Positions 50,835-59,727 of a DNA stretch of 64,000 bases are shown here, piece after piece. Position 1 is the first letter of the stretch, and every line of letters starts with the position of its first letter. A program made the translations under genes and the position numbers. This DNA is from Bradyrhizobium sp. B097 (GTDB lineage: Bacteria > Pseudomonadota > Alphaproteobacteria > Rhizobiales > Xanthobacteraceae): the NCBI RefSeq assembly GCF_038957035.1, contig NZ_CP152412.1:2290501-2354500 (forward strand), written 5' to 3'. The notes beneath the pieces were generated by a model that was given only the letters and a program-made list of their open reading frames with translations, made no database searches and was not told the DNA's origin.

Positions 50835-51965
50835 TCAGCGTGCGCTTGCACGGGCCTCGATGATCGCAGCCAGGTTCTGGTGAAAATGCCTGATCGCGCC
50901 TTCGAACAGACCGAAAGTGAAGTGGGCATTCGCCCGGGTGGCGAGCCCGCGCTGCGCGGCGCAGGCCATCTCGCGATCTTCGGCCGCGCCAGCGGTGACG
51001 AAGTCGCGTCCCTGGGCGACCGCGGCACGGCCGTCTTCTGCGGCGATCTGGTTCGACAGCGTGTAGGTGACGAGCCGGGTGCGGTCCGCGGCGAGCGGCT
51101 CGAGCACCGTCATCAACCGGTTGGTCGGGAAGGTCGACAGCATCACGTTCGGAAACAGGTGATAGACGTGCGTCAACATGCCGGTCGTCTTGCGCTCGCC
51201 CGGCGGCACGTTGCGCAGTTTCTCGATGCGCCGATAGGGGAAGCTGATCCGGCTGTTGCGGCCGAACGATTCGATCACGTTGAGATTGTCGTATTGCAGC
51301 GGATAGAACGTATCCTGATGCGTTGATCGGATGTGGTAGCCTTCGAGGAATCCTTCAGCGACAATCTTCCAATTGGCCTCGACCTCCTGCGTCGTAGTCG
51401 CGTAGAGCTTCCAGTCGTCGCCGAACAGCGTCGGCATGCCGCCGGCGTCCGACGTTGCAGCGGGATCGTCCTGCGAGACGAACACCAGGCCGTCGCGCTC
51501 GATGCAGGTGAGCGGCACGAGGCCATGCGTGCTCTTGTCGAGGCCGGGAAAGCCGTATTCATCGGGGATGCCCCTGAGCCGGCCGTCGAGGCCGTAGGTC
51601 CAGCCGTGATAACGGCAGGTCAGCGCCTTCCGGCAGCCGGCGCCGTCGACGAGCTGCACGCCGCGGTGGCGGCATGCATTGCGGAAGGCGCGCGCGACGC
51701 CATCCGCGCCGCGGATCGCGACAACGGGCGTCAACGCCGCATCGCGCGCGACATAGGCGCCGATCTCGGTGAGCGCGGCGGACGGGCAGAACGGCGTCAG
51801 CGTACGGCGGAATACATGTTCGATCTCGGCCGCGAAGCGATCCTGCGACAGATAATGCGCGACGGGTTCTTGCCAGACGCCGTCGCTGAGATCGGTCGAT
51901 TTGGCGTCGATATGCCTGAGGATACGGTCGACGATGGATGCTTCGTCCGCGAGCTGTATCGTCAT
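50835..51965 (-). CDS. Rieske non-haem iron oxygenase, alpha subunit
   Basis: 376-aa oxygenase. Rieske [2Fe-2S] ligands are Cys98, His100, Cys117 and His120. The mononuclear iron site lies in EGFLEGYHIRSTHQD (His211 and His216). The length and lack of a beta subunit fit the GbcA/CntA-like group acting on quaternary amines or small aromatics. The ATG at 51965 has GGAGG 6 nt upstream; the frame is open upstream to 52082 without such a site. No reductase gene is nearby, so electrons must come from elsewhere. Divergent from a LysR gene. Confidence 0.88.
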   Translation of the reverse strand: MTIQLADEASIVDRILRHIDAKSTDLSDGVWQEPVAHYLSQDRFAAEIEHVFRRTLTPFCPSAALTEIGAYVARDAALTPVVAIRGADGVARAFRNACRHRGVQLVDGAGCRKALTCRYHGWTYGLDGRLRGIPDEYGFPGLDKSTHGLVPLTCIERDGLVFVSQDDPAATSDAGGMPTLFGDDWKLYATTTQEVEANWKIVAEGFLEGYHIRSTHQDTFYPLQYDNLNVIESFGRNSRISFPYRRIEKLRNVPPGERKTTGMLTHVYHLFPNVMLSTFPTNRLMTVLEPLAADRTRLVTYTLSNQIAAEDGRAAVAQGRDFVTAGAAEDREMACAAQRGLATRANAHFTFGLFEGAIRHFHQNLAAIIEARASAR

Positions 51966-52061
51966 CGCCGTCCTCCCGCTCGGTTGACCGGGCTTGCCGC
52001 CGGTCCGTTTCGAGGGACAGGATTTCGTATTGCGCCTCGCGCGACAAGCGAAACGAACCGG

Positions 52062-52088
52062 GTTCGGATGAATGTCATTCATCCGAAC
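52062..52088. promoter_or_regulatory. 27-bp perfect palindrome, candidate LysR operator
   Basis: Arms GTTCGGATGAATG (52062-52074) and CATTCATCCGAAC (52076-52088) are perfect complements around one base. It lies between the divergent Rieske and LysR genes, 47 nt before the LysR start. LysR sites are normally interrupted dyads, so a long near-continuous palindrome is unusual. Confidence 0.6.
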
Positions 52089-52135
52089 TTACTTTTCGCG
52101 CGACATCGACGGTGGCCGGCCGCTAGGATCGGCTG

Positions 52136-53086
52136 ATGAGCAGGAACAACCCGGGGCCGGGGCGCCGGCGACCATTGCGGGGGAGGGACGACCTCGCCGC
52201 AGCGAGCCTTCGGCCGGCGCATTTGCTGGCACTGCAGGCGTTTGATGTCGCGGTCAGGCTCGGCAGCTTCAAGGAGGCTGCCGACGTGCTCAACGTCAGC
52301 GCCTCGGCAATCAGCCACCGTATCCGCAATCTCGAAGTCCATCTCGGCGTTGCGCTGTTTCACCGCGCCCATCGCGTGGTTCGACCGACCCATGCCGGCG
52401 AGAAGCTGGCCGCTGCGACCGGTCGCGCCTTCGCGCTGCTGGCACAGGCGGAGTCGGCAGTCGAGGCGGCTGGCCAGCACCGGCTGCGGCTGAAGGTGCT
52501 GCCGCAATTCGCGTCGGCCTGGCTGATCCCGCGGCTGTCCTCGTTCCTCACCCAGCATTCCGGGATCGATCTCGCGATCGAGACCTCGAACCGCAATGTC
52601 GATTTCGACACCGAGACATTCGATGCCGGCATCAGCTTCGGCCCCGACAAGCCCGAAGGCGTCGTCGCAAATCGCCTGATGGAGGTGAGGACCGTTCCGG
52701 TCGGTGCGCCGGCGCTGGCGCGGCGGTTGAAGCTGCGCACCGCAGGCGACCTCGGCCGCGCCGCCCTGATCCATGTGACGACATTCCCCGCAGCCTGGCC
52801 ACTCTGGTTCAGGCATGCCGGCGAGCCTGTGCCGTTCGCCACGCGCGCGATCTCGGTCGACAGCTTTGTGGCCGCGCTGCAGGCTGCCGAACGCGGCGCG
52901 GGCGTCGCGCTCGCGCTCGAACCCTTCATCGCCGAAAGTGAGCGCCGCGGTACGATCCGCCGGCTCTTGCCGGTCGGTCATGTCACCGGTAGCTATTGGC
53001 TGGTTCATCCGCCGGGCGCGCAGCGCAATCGCGCGCTGCAGACATTCAAGAAATGGCTGTTGGCCGAGCTCGCGAAGCCCGATTAG
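52136..53086 (+). CDS. LysR-family regulator (GcvA-like)
   Basis: 316 aa. A basic N-terminal extension of about 25 residues precedes the HTH (FKEAADVLNVSASAISHRIRNLEVHLGVALFHR, about residues 45-77). The effector domain follows, with GcvA-like FDTETFDAGISFG and a conserved C-terminal SYWLVHPPG. Probable activator or repressor of the divergent Rieske-crotonase operon. Confidence 0.9.
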   Translation: MSRNNPGPGRRRPLRGRDDLAAASLRPAHLLALQAFDVAVRLGSFKEAADVLNVSASAISHRIRNLEVHLGVALFHRAHRVVRPTHAGEKLAAATGRAFALLAQAESAVEAAGQHRLRLKVLPQFASAWLIPRLSSFLTQHSGIDLAIETSNRNVDFDTETFDAGISFGPDKPEGVVANRLMEVRTVPVGAPALARRLKLRTAGDLGRAALIHVTTFPAAWPLWFRHAGEPVPFATRAISVDSFVAALQAAERGAGVALALEPFIAESERRGTIRRLLPVGHVTGSYWLVHPPGAQRNRALQTFKKWLLAELAKPD

Positions 53087-53122
53087 CGCTTCGGTTCTGA
53101 TTCAATCAGCACCGAAGCTCTC

Positions 53123-53866
53123 TTATTTTGACGCGTTTTCTTCACGCGAACCGGTGTCCACTTCGCTCGAAAACGCTCTCGCTCGCAACGGCCAGCTGCC
53201 GATGATTCGGAAGCGAGAAGCTGGATCCGCTTGCTTGAACAGCGCGACGCGGTCGATCGCCAGCCGCGCAAGCTCGATCGCCGCGAACCGCTCACGCAGC
53301 CGCGCCACGATCGGGCCCCGCCGCTCGTCGCTCAATCGCCCGGTCAGCGTCATGTGGAAGCGGAATTCCTCCATGACGTAAGGGTAGCCCCAGCGGTCGA
53401 GATAGTCGCGCTGGCGCTCCGTGAGCCGCTCGGGCTTGCGCCGCGTGCGATCGTCCGGCGTCAGCGGCGCACGGAAGATGTCGAATTCGGTGACGCAATC
53501 GGCGGCGAGCTGTTGCAGATCATCGGAGCGGCTCGCCGGGATCACGGCGATGAAGCCGCTGATGGCATCGACAACAGGTTCGATCATCGGAATGCGCCGC
53601 GCGCGGCCGGCGAACGCAGCGCAGGCGTCGAGGAGCTCGGACTCGTTCCTGTCGTCAGCGAGCGAGGTCGGCGCCTTCAGCGTGGCGTGGAAGCCGTATT
53701 TGCGCGGATCCTCCGTCACCTCGCGCCAGTCGGGCGCAACGCCATTGGGAAACGGCAGGTCGTCGCCTGACACGGCATCGTAGCCGAGCAGAGCCGAACC
53801 GAAGCGGTGCAGGGCGCTGTCGGGTGACGGCGCATAGTAGATCGCGTAGCGCGGAGTGTTGGCCAT
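53123..53866 (-). CDS. Phosphonate-operon 2H-phosphoesterase-like protein (DUF1045)
   Basis: 247-aa protein with the two HxT motifs of the 2H phosphoesterase fold (FHATLKAP and FHMTLTG). This DUF1045 type is found almost exclusively in C-P lyase loci, and its biochemical role is not settled. The last 18 codons and the stop come from repeat F (FSSEVDTGSREENASK), so the native C-terminus has been replaced. It lies 20 nt downstream of phnM on the same strand. Confidence 0.88.
   Translation of the reverse strand: MANTPRYAIYYAPSPDSALHRFGSALLGYDAVSGDDLPFPNGVAPDWREVTEDPRKYGFHATLKAPTSLADDRNESELLDACAAFAGRARRIPMIEPVVDAISGFIAVIPASRSDDLQQLAADCVTEFDIFRAPLTPDDRTRRKPERLTERQRDYLDRWGYPYVMEEFRFHMTLTGRLSDERRGPIVARLRERFAAIELARLAIDRVALFKQADPASRFRIIGSWPLRARAFSSEVDTGSREENASK
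53124..53178. repeat. Palindromic repeat family F, copy 2 (forms a C-terminus)
   Basis: 55-bp element with one base difference from the copy at 22363-22417. It is translated as the tail of the DUF1045 protein, and the TAA stop spans its outer edge. The stem arms GCGTTTTC/GAAAACGC could also terminate transcription. Confidence 0.87.
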
Positions 53867-53886
53867 GGCGGCAGAATAAGTCCTGA

Positions 53887-55059
53887 CTATGCTGCCGCAA
53901 CCGTTTTGCGCGGCGCGAGCGAATGAACGAGGCAGCCCGGGTCCGCGAGATGCACCAACCGTCCGGCCGCGATCACGGCGACGATGCGTGGCCGCAACGG
54001 CACCTTGTCGTCGACGACGATGATGTCGGCGCGGCGGCCGGCGGCGAGCACGCCGCGATCGGCGAGCCCTGCCGCGCGTGCCGGCGCCGATGCGATCAGG
54101 TCCCAGGCCTTGGCGAGCGGCAGGATGCCATCGGCGGCGAGGCGGAACGCCGCGAGCAGCTGCGCCGGATAATAATAGTCCGACGCCAGCACCGAGCAGA
54201 GGCCCTGTGCGATCATGTCGGATGCCTTGGTCCAGCCGGTGTGGCTGCCGCCGCGCACCACATTGGGCGCGCCGAACACGATGAAGTCGCCGGCAGCGGC
54301 GGCGTCGCGCGCGGTCTCCTCATTGACGGGGAATTCGGCGATCGTGGCACCGAGCGCGCGAAACTCCTGGCGCATCGCCGGGGTGTTGTCGTCATGCGAG
54401 AGCATGCGGATGTTTGCCGCACGTGCAGCGGCAGCCAGCCGCGCGATCGACGCCGGCACCTCGGGACGGCGCGCCACGATCCGATCGAGCATGTCGTTGA
54501 CGGCTTCGAGCGAGAGCCCGGTGCGTTCGGCCAGCTGGTTGCGCTTCTTCGGCTTGACGTTGCTGTGGTCGTTGAAGGCGAACAGGTCGATGCGGCCTTC
54601 GGTGAGCCATTTAATGATCTCGGCTTCGGCTTCGAGATTGTGGGTCTCGTGACGCAGGTGGAAGCGCGTATCGGCGGCGAGTTGCGGCCGCAGCGCCTCG
54701 ATCGCATCGAGCAGCTTGCGCGCGTTCTCCGCGCTGCGCAGGCCGGGCTCCCACGACCAGGTCGTGCCATGGAACACGGTGGTGATGCCGTTGGCGATCG
54801 CCTGCCGGTCGCTGTCAACAAGCGCCACGTCGGTCGGGAAGTCGACGCCGGGGCGCGGCATCATCTGCCGCTCGAACGCATCGCCGTGCAGATCGATGAT
54901 ACCGGGCAGCACCAGCAGGCCGCCGGCATTGATGTGGAGCGCGGCGCGGCTCTGTTCGGCGTCGAGCGCGCCGATGTCGCGGCCTGAGGTCCGCAGCGAG
55001 GTCTCGATCAGGGCACCGTCAACCAGCGCGCGTCCGCCCTCGATGAAAATGTCCGTCAC
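53887..55059 (-). CDS. phnM: Alpha-D-ribose 1-methylphosphonate 5-triphosphate diphosphatase PhnM
   Basis: 390-aa amidohydrolase-fold enzyme that removes pyrophosphate from the triphosphate made by PhnGHIL, giving the C-P lyase substrate. Metal ligands are seen in PGIIDLHGDAFER, HLRHETHN, LFAFNDHS and MLSHDDNT. GTG start, with a GGAG about 11 nt upstream. Between the hexapeptide-transferase gene and the DUF1045 gene, all leftward, as in many rhizobial phn loci. Confidence 0.94.
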   Translation of the reverse strand: MTDIFIEGGRALVDGALIETSLRTSGRDIGALDAEQSRAALHINAGGLLVLPGIIDLHGDAFERQMMPRPGVDFPTDVALVDSDRQAIANGITTVFHGTTWSWEPGLRSAENARKLLDAIEALRPQLAADTRFHLRHETHNLEAEAEIIKWLTEGRIDLFAFNDHSNVKPKKRNQLAERTGLSLEAVNDMLDRIVARRPEVPASIARLAAAARAANIRMLSHDDNTPAMRQEFRALGATIAEFPVNEETARDAAAAGDFIVFGAPNVVRGGSHTGWTKASDMIAQGLCSVLASDYYYPAQLLAAFRLAADGILPLAKAWDLIASAPARAAGLADRGVLAAGRRADIIVVDDKVPLRPRIVAVIAAGRLVHLADPGCLVHSLAPRKTVAAA

Positions 55060-55073
55060 GACACGGTGCTCCG

Positions 55074-55721
55074 TTATTGATTCTGTGATTGGGATACGGC
55101 CTCGGCCTCATACTTGTCGAGAAATTCCTCGACCGCGAGCGTGCGAAAGTCGGGCAGCACACGACGAAGTGTTTCGTGATCCCAGTCCCACCACGCGAGT
55201 GCTGTCAGGCGATCCGCTGCTGTCTCGGAGAAACGCCGTTTCACCGGCCGCGCCGGATTACCGGCAACGATGGTGTAGGCCGGCACATCCTTGGTCACGA
55301 TCGCGCCTGCAGCGACGACAGCGCCGGTTCCGACGTTCCGGCCCGGCAACAGGATCGCACCGTGACCGATCCAGACGTCATGGCCGATATGCACGTGATG
55401 CGCACGTCGCCAGTTGAAGAAGTCGGTGTCGTCGCTCTCGCCGGGAAAATAGGCGCTGGCGCGGTAGGTGAAATGTGCCTGGGTCGCGCGATGCATCGGG
55501 TGGTTGCCGGGATTGATGCGGGTCATCGCCGCGATCGAGCAGAACTTGCCGATCGAGGTGTAGGTGATCTGGCTGTCGTTCACGACGTAGGAATAGTCAT
55601 CCATGCTGACTTCAAGCAGGATCGTGCGCGCGCCGACCTCGGTATATTTGCCGAGCTTGCTCTCGCGCACCGACGCAGTCGGGTCGATCGTCGGCACAAC
55701 CGAGAGTGTTTTTCCGACCAT
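55074..55721 (-). CDS. Phosphonate-locus hexapeptide-repeat transferase
   Basis: 215-aa left-handed beta-helix protein. Hexapeptide repeats run through about residues 15-165 ([18 protein letters not shown] and [18 protein letters not shown]), with the xenobiotic-acetyltransferase-like loop NPGNHPMHR. Such transferases regularly accompany phnM in C-P lyase loci and may acetylate aminoalkylphosphonates, although this is unproven. ATG 55721 is chosen because GGAGG lies 5 nt upstream; the frame is open to 55832 without a ribosome site. Confidence 0.87.
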   Translation of the reverse strand: MVGKTLSVVPTIDPTASVRESKLGKYTEVGARTILLEVSMDDYSYVVNDSQITYTSIGKFCSIAAMTRINPGNHPMHRATQAHFTYRASAYFPGESDDTDFFNWRRAHHVHIGHDVWIGHGAILLPGRNVGTGAVVAAGAIVTKDVPAYTIVAGNPARPVKRRFSETAADRLTALAWWDWDHETLRRVLPDFRTLAVEEFLDKYEAEAVSQSQNQ

Positions 55722-55867
55722 CAGGGCCTCCGCAAATCTTGTAAATCTTTGGGCTTCCGGGGGATGCGGGCTCGTCATCGGGACGCTTGATGACAACATC
55801 ATGACGTTGCGATGACGGCAAGGGAGCGGCAAGGGATGGGTGTGGACGATCGCCGCACTGCAACGTC

Positions 55868-55885
55868 ACGTCACATAACTGTTAA
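55868..55885 (+). promoter_or_regulatory. Pho-box-like site upstream of phnC
   Basis: ACGTCAC-ATAA-CTGTTAA matches the PhoB layout of two 7-bp repeats (consensus CTGTCAT) separated by 4 bp, with several mismatches. It lies about 45 nt before the phnC ATG and could also serve the divergent transferase-phnM operon. Phosphonate operons are commonly under PhoB. Confidence 0.45.
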
Positions 55886-55931
55886 ACACCGGGGATAGCG
55901 ATGGCTCAACGCGGCGCGGTTGGAGCATTAC

Positions 55932-56747
55932 ATGCTGGTGGTGGAAGGTTTGACGTGCCGGTTCGGCACAAAAGCCGCAGTCGACAATGCGTCTTTTTCG
56001 ATCGCGCCGGGCAGCTTTGTCGGCGTGATCGGCCGCTCCGGTGCTGGCAAGTCGACCTTGCTGCGGATGATCAACCGTCTCGCCGATCCGACCTCCGGCC
56101 GTATCCTGTTCGAAGGTACCGATGTGACCGCGCTGCGCGGCAAGGCGCTGCGGCAGTGGCGGGCGCGCTCGGCGATGATCTTCCAGCAATTCAATCTCGT
56201 CGGCCGCCTCGACGTGCTGACCAACGTGCTGATGGGCCGGCTTGCCCAGATCCCGTCCTGGCGCTCGCTGGCGCAGGTCTGGCCTGAGCAGGACAGGGCG
56301 CTTGCACTGTCCGCGCTCGAGCAGTTCGACATCGCCCAGCTCGCGGCGCAGCGCGCCGATCAGCTCTCCGGCGGCCAGCAGCAGCGGGTCGCGATTGCCC
56401 GCGCGCTGGTGCAGGAGCCAGACATCATCCTTGCCGACGAGCCGATCGCTTCGCTCGATCCGCGCAACACCAAGATCGTGATGGATGCGCTGCTGCGCAT
56501 CAACAAGCATTTCGGCATCACGGTGCTCTGTAACCTGCACTCGCTCGACCTCGCGCGAAGCTATTGCGACCGCCTGATCGGCATGGCGGCGGGGCGCGTG
56601 GTGTTCGACGGCGCCCCCGCAGCGCTGACCGACCATATTGCCCGCGAGCTCTACGACCTCGAGGCCAATGACGTCATGGGCGCGGCCCCGATGCCCGCGC
56701 CCGATGGCGCAACTGCTCCGGCGCTCGGCACCGCTGCCGCGGCCTGA
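55932..56747 (+). CDS. phnC: Phosphonate ABC transporter ATP-binding protein PhnC
   Basis: 271-aa ATPase. Walker [11 protein letters not shown]-loop [18 protein letters not shown], signature [15 protein letters not shown], Walker B IILADEP and the PhnC-specific [16 protein letters not shown] are all present. ATG 55932 has GGAG 6 nt upstream. It energises phosphonate uptake with PhnD and the two PhnE permeases. The last 25 residues are an Ala/Pro-rich tail. Confidence 0.95.
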   Translation: MLVVEGLTCRFGTKAAVDNASFSIAPGSFVGVIGRSGAGKSTLLRMINRLADPTSGRILFEGTDVTALRGKALRQWRARSAMIFQQFNLVGRLDVLTNVLMGRLAQIPSWRSLAQVWPEQDRALALSALEQFDIAQLAAQRADQLSGGQQQRVAIARALVQEPDIILADEPIASLDPRNTKIVMDALLRINKHFGITVLCNLHSLDLARSYCDRLIGMAAGRVVFDGAPAALTDHIARELYDLEANDVMGAAPMPAPDGATAPALGTAAAA

Positions 56748-56822
56748 GCGTCGCATTATCGAAAATCAGGGCAACCGGGCATTTCGTCCGGCCAACAGGC
56801 GTAACTACCAAAGAGGGGTAAC

Positions 56823-57752
56823 ATGATCACTCGTCGCATCATTCTGGCCGGCGCCGCCGCGCTGGCATTCGCTGGCTCGGCTTCGGCCGAGGACTGGAAG
56901 GCCAAGTATCCGGAGATCACCTTCGCGGTGATCCCCGCCGAAAACGGCTCCGGCGTCACCGAGCGCTACGGTCCGCTCACCGAATATCTGTCGAAGGAAC
57001 TCGGCATCAAGGTGAACCTGCGCGTCGCCAACGACTACGCAGCCGTCATCGAGGGCCAGCGCGCCGGTAACATCCAGATCGGCTACTACGGCCCGGCGTC
57101 GTTCGCCCGCGCCCGCCTCACCGGCGTCAAGACCGACGCGTTCGTGATCGACGTCAACGCCGATGGCTCGAAGGGCTATTATTCGGTGTTCTACGTGCTC
57201 GCCAAGAGCCCGTACCAGAAGGTCGAAGACCTCAAGGGCAAGAATATCGGCCTGGTAGATCCCAACTCGACCTCCGGCAACAACATGCCGCGTTTCAAGC
57301 TGAACCAGATGGGGATCGATCCGGAGACCTATTTCTCCAAGGTCGTCTTCACCGGCAGCCATGAGAACGCCGTGCTGGCGCTGGCGCAGGGCACCGTCGA
57401 CGTCGCCGCCAACTGGTGGAATGCCGACGACGATTCCAACCTGACCCGCATGCTCGCCAAGAACATGGTGAAGTCGAGCGACGGTACGCCGCTGAAGAAG
57501 GAGGACTTCCGCATCATCGTGAAGTCCGACCTGATCATCAACTCGCCCTACGCCTATCTCGAGAGCCTTCCCGACGACATGAAGGCGAAGATCAAGCAGG
57601 CCTTCCTCGACATGCCGAAGAAGGATCCGGAAGCCTTCAAGAAGCTGTCCGACGGCAAGAACCTGCCGTGGCAGCCGGTCACCAACGCCGACTACGACAA
57701 GACCATCGAACTGATCAAGTTCGTCGACGCCCTGCGCAAGAAGGGCTCCTGA
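56823..57752 (+). CDS. phnD: Phosphonate ABC transporter substrate-binding protein PhnD
   Basis: 309-aa periplasmic protein; the leader is cut near SASA-EDW. The PhnD core (FAVIPAENGSGVTERYGPLTEYLSKEL, YYGPASFARA, VDPNSTSGNNMPRF) binds alkylphosphonates, using the Ser/Thr-rich loop for the phosphonate. AAAGAGGGG precedes the ATG. A hairpin followed by TTTT lies between phnD and phnE, which would favour excess binding protein over permease. Confidence 0.95.
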   Translation: MITRRIILAGAAALAFAGSASAEDWKAKYPEITFAVIPAENGSGVTERYGPLTEYLSKELGIKVNLRVANDYAAVIEGQRAGNIQIGYYGPASFARARLTGVKTDAFVIDVNADGSKGYYSVFYVLAKSPYQKVEDLKGKNIGLVDPNSTSGNNMPRFKLNQMGIDPETYFSKVVFTGSHENAVLALAQGTVDVAANWWNADDDSNLTRMLAKNMVKSSDGTPLKKEDFRIIVKSDLIINSPYAYLESLPDDMKAKIKQAFLDMPKKDPEAFKKLSDGKNLPWQPVTNADYDKTIELIKFVDALRKKGS

Positions 57753-57772
57753 TCGCACGTCGCCGCTGAACG

Positions 57773-57800
57773 GGGCCGGGTTCGACAACCCGGCCCTTTT
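57773..57800 (+). terminator. Intrinsic terminator between phnD and phnE
   Basis: Stem GGGCCGGGTT/AACCCGGCCC (10 bp, perfect) with a CGAC loop followed by TTTT. It stands 20 nt after the phnD stop and 32 nt before phnE1, so it probably gives partial termination within the transporter operon. Confidence 0.75.
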
Positions 57801-57832
57801 CGTTCATCCCTCGAGCAGACCGGCCCGCATCG

Positions 57833-58714
57833 ATGGCGACCGCCATTTCCATCCTTCCAGCACAGCAACTGGCGACGCTGAACGATGCCTATCGCAAGGC
57901 GGTCGCGCGCAAGCGGCTGAAGGCGACGGTGGCAGCCGCGGTGTTCTGCGCGGCGCTGTTTATCGCAGCGCTCGGCGCCGATGTGAACCTGCACACGTTC
58001 TTCACCTATTTCGGCAACTTCGTCAGCTATTTCGACCGCATCCTGACGCTGGATTCCGGTGCGCGGGTCTGGACCGATCCGGTGGAATGGTTCTGGGGCC
58101 TGAAGAAATGGCTGCGGCTGCTCGGTGAGACCCTGCTGATCAGCTATGTCGGCACCCTGACCGGTGCTGTGCTCGCCTTTGCGCTGAATTTCTTTGCCGC
58201 CCAGAACACCTCGCCGGGACCATGGGTGCGCTTCATCATCCGTCGCCTGCTCGAATTCGCCCGCACCGTGCCCGGCATCGTGTTCGCGCTGATCTTCGTG
58301 ATCGCATTCGGCCTCGGGCCGATGGCCGGCGTGCTGGCGATCGCGATCCACACCACCGGGGCGCTCGGCAAGCTGTTCGCCGAGATTGTCGAGAATGCCG
58401 ACATGAAGCCGGTCGAGGGCATCCGCTCCACCGGCGCCAGCTGGCTGTCCTGCATGCGCTTTGCCATCCTGCCGCAGGTCTCGGCGGGCTACGCCAGCTA
58501 CGCGCTGCTGCGCTTCGAGATCAATGTCCGCGAAGCCTCGGTGATGGGCTTTGTCGGCGCCGGCGGCATCGGCCAGGAGCTCGTGGTCGCGATCCGCAAG
58601 TTCTACTATTCCGACGTCAGCGCGATCCTCGTCACCATCATCGTCACCGTCTTCATCATCGACATCTCGACCGGCTGGCTGCGCGCCCGGCTGTTCGGCA
58701 AGGAGAGCCGCTGA
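57833..58714 (+). CDS. phnE: Phosphonate ABC transporter permease PhnE (first)
   Basis: 293-aa inner-membrane protein with about six helices. The ATPase-contact loop is ENADMKPVEGIRSTGASWLSCMRFAILPQV, and the C-terminal GFVGAGGIGQEL is PhnE-typical. The last codons overlap the second permease gene by one base. It is a heterodimer partner of the following PhnE, as in loci with split permeases. Confidence 0.93.
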   Translation: MATAISILPAQQLATLNDAYRKAVARKRLKATVAAAVFCAALFIAALGADVNLHTFFTYFGNFVSYFDRILTLDSGARVWTDPVEWFWGLKKWLRLLGETLLISYVGTLTGAVLAFALNFFAAQNTSPGPWVRFIIRRLLEFARTVPGIVFALIFVIAFGLGPMAGVLAIAIHTTGALGKLFAEIVENADMKPVEGIRSTGASWLSCMRFAILPQVSAGYASYALLRFEINVREASVMGFVGAGGIGQELVVAIRKFYYSDVSAILVTIIVTVFIIDISTGWLRARLFGKESR

Positions 58715-59562
58715 TGAGCCAGCTGCCGAAGCCGGACACCGCGGACCTGCGTGCGAAATACCCCGGCGTGTTCGAACGCCCCGCGTCGGCGCGGCTGGCG
58801 ATGCCGGCCACGATCGTGGCGGCGCTCGCGATCTTCGTCTACGGCCTGGTCGATCTCGACTTCTCGCCGGCGAAGCTGATCTCAGGGATGAGCCAGCTCG
58901 GCTGGATCACCATGATGATGATTCCGCCGAATCCCGGCGCGTCGTTCCCGCTCTATATGCAGGCGCTCTGCGAGACGCTGTCGATCGCGCTGCTCGGCAC
59001 CACGCTTGCGGCACTCTTTGCGTTGCCGGTCAGCTTGCTGGCGGCGCGCAACATCATCCCCTCGAATCTGATCCGCTTTCCGGTGCGCCGCTTCCTGGAT
59101 TCGATCCGCGGCGTCGATACGCTGATCTGGGCGCTGGTCTGGATCAACGTCGTCGGCCTCGGACCGTTCGCCGGCGTGCTGGCGATCATGGTCTCCGACT
59201 TCGGTGCGTTCGGAAAGCTGTTCTCCGAGGCGATCGAGGCCGCGGACCGCAAGCAGGTCGAGGGCATCCGCGCCTCCGGCGGCAACGCGCTGCATGAAAT
59301 CCGCTTCGGACTGTTGCCGCAGGTGCTGCCTGTGATCGCAGGCCAAGTGCTCTACTTCATCGAGTCGAACACCCGTTCGGCCACCATCATCGGCATCGTC
59401 GGCGCCGGCGGCATCGGGCTGCAACTCGCCGAGCAGATCCGTGTATTGGAATGGCAGAAGGTGTCGTTCCTGATCCTGATGATCCTGATCGCGGTCGCCG
59501 CGATCGATTTCATCTCGAGCAAGCTGCGCTTTGCCATCATCGGCCAACGGGCGGTGGTGTAG
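58714..59562 (+). CDS. phnE: Phosphonate ABC transporter permease PhnE (second)
   Basis: 282-aa permease homologous to the preceding one. The EAA-type loop is EAADRKQVEGIRASGGNALHEIRFGLLPQVLP and the C-terminus has GIVGAGGIGLQLAEQI. The start (TGATG overlap) has GGAGAG 6 nt upstream. The frame is open much further upstream only because of high GC; that part overlaps phnE1. Last gene of phnCDEE. Confidence 0.93.
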   Translation: MSQLPKPDTADLRAKYPGVFERPASARLAMPATIVAALAIFVYGLVDLDFSPAKLISGMSQLGWITMMMIPPNPGASFPLYMQALCETLSIALLGTTLAALFALPVSLLAARNIIPSNLIRFPVRRFLDSIRGVDTLIWALVWINVVGLGPFAGVLAIMVSDFGAFGKLFSEAIEAADRKQVEGIRASGGNALHEIRFGLLPQVLPVIAGQVLYFIESNTRSATIIGIVGAGGIGLQLAEQIRVLEWQKVSFLILMILIAVAAIDFISSKLRFAIIGQRAVV

Positions 59563-59568
59563 GAGGTC

Positions 59569-59717
59569 ACCTCGCCCCGCGCTTGCGGGGAGAGGTCGGA
59601 TTGCGCTCGGCGATGCGAAGCAATCCGGGTGAGGGGTGTGTCCCCGTATTCACATCTGTCGGATTCGCGGAGGCAGCCCCTCACCCCAACCCTCTCCCCG
59701 CAAGAGCGGGGCGAGGG
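59569..59717. repeat. Palindromic repeat family E, copy 2
   Basis: Begins CCTCGCCCCGCGCTTGCGGGGAGAGG and ends with CCCCTCACCCCAACCCTCTCCCCGC and a GCGGGGCGAGGG arm; orientation opposite to the copy at 30045. It fills the space between the convergent phnE and phnF stops. (Sequence given in two parts to mark the hairpins.). Confidence 0.75.
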
Positions 59718-59727
59718 AGCAGAGAGA

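Noticed and set aside
53083..53295. 70-codon leftward frame containing repeat F
   Set aside because: Lies in another frame within the DUF1045 gene; its similarity to the propeller leader comes only from the repeat.
58222..59562. A long fused PhnE of 446 aa
   Set aside because: The first part is a shifted frame of phnE1; the ribosome site and homology place the start at 58714.
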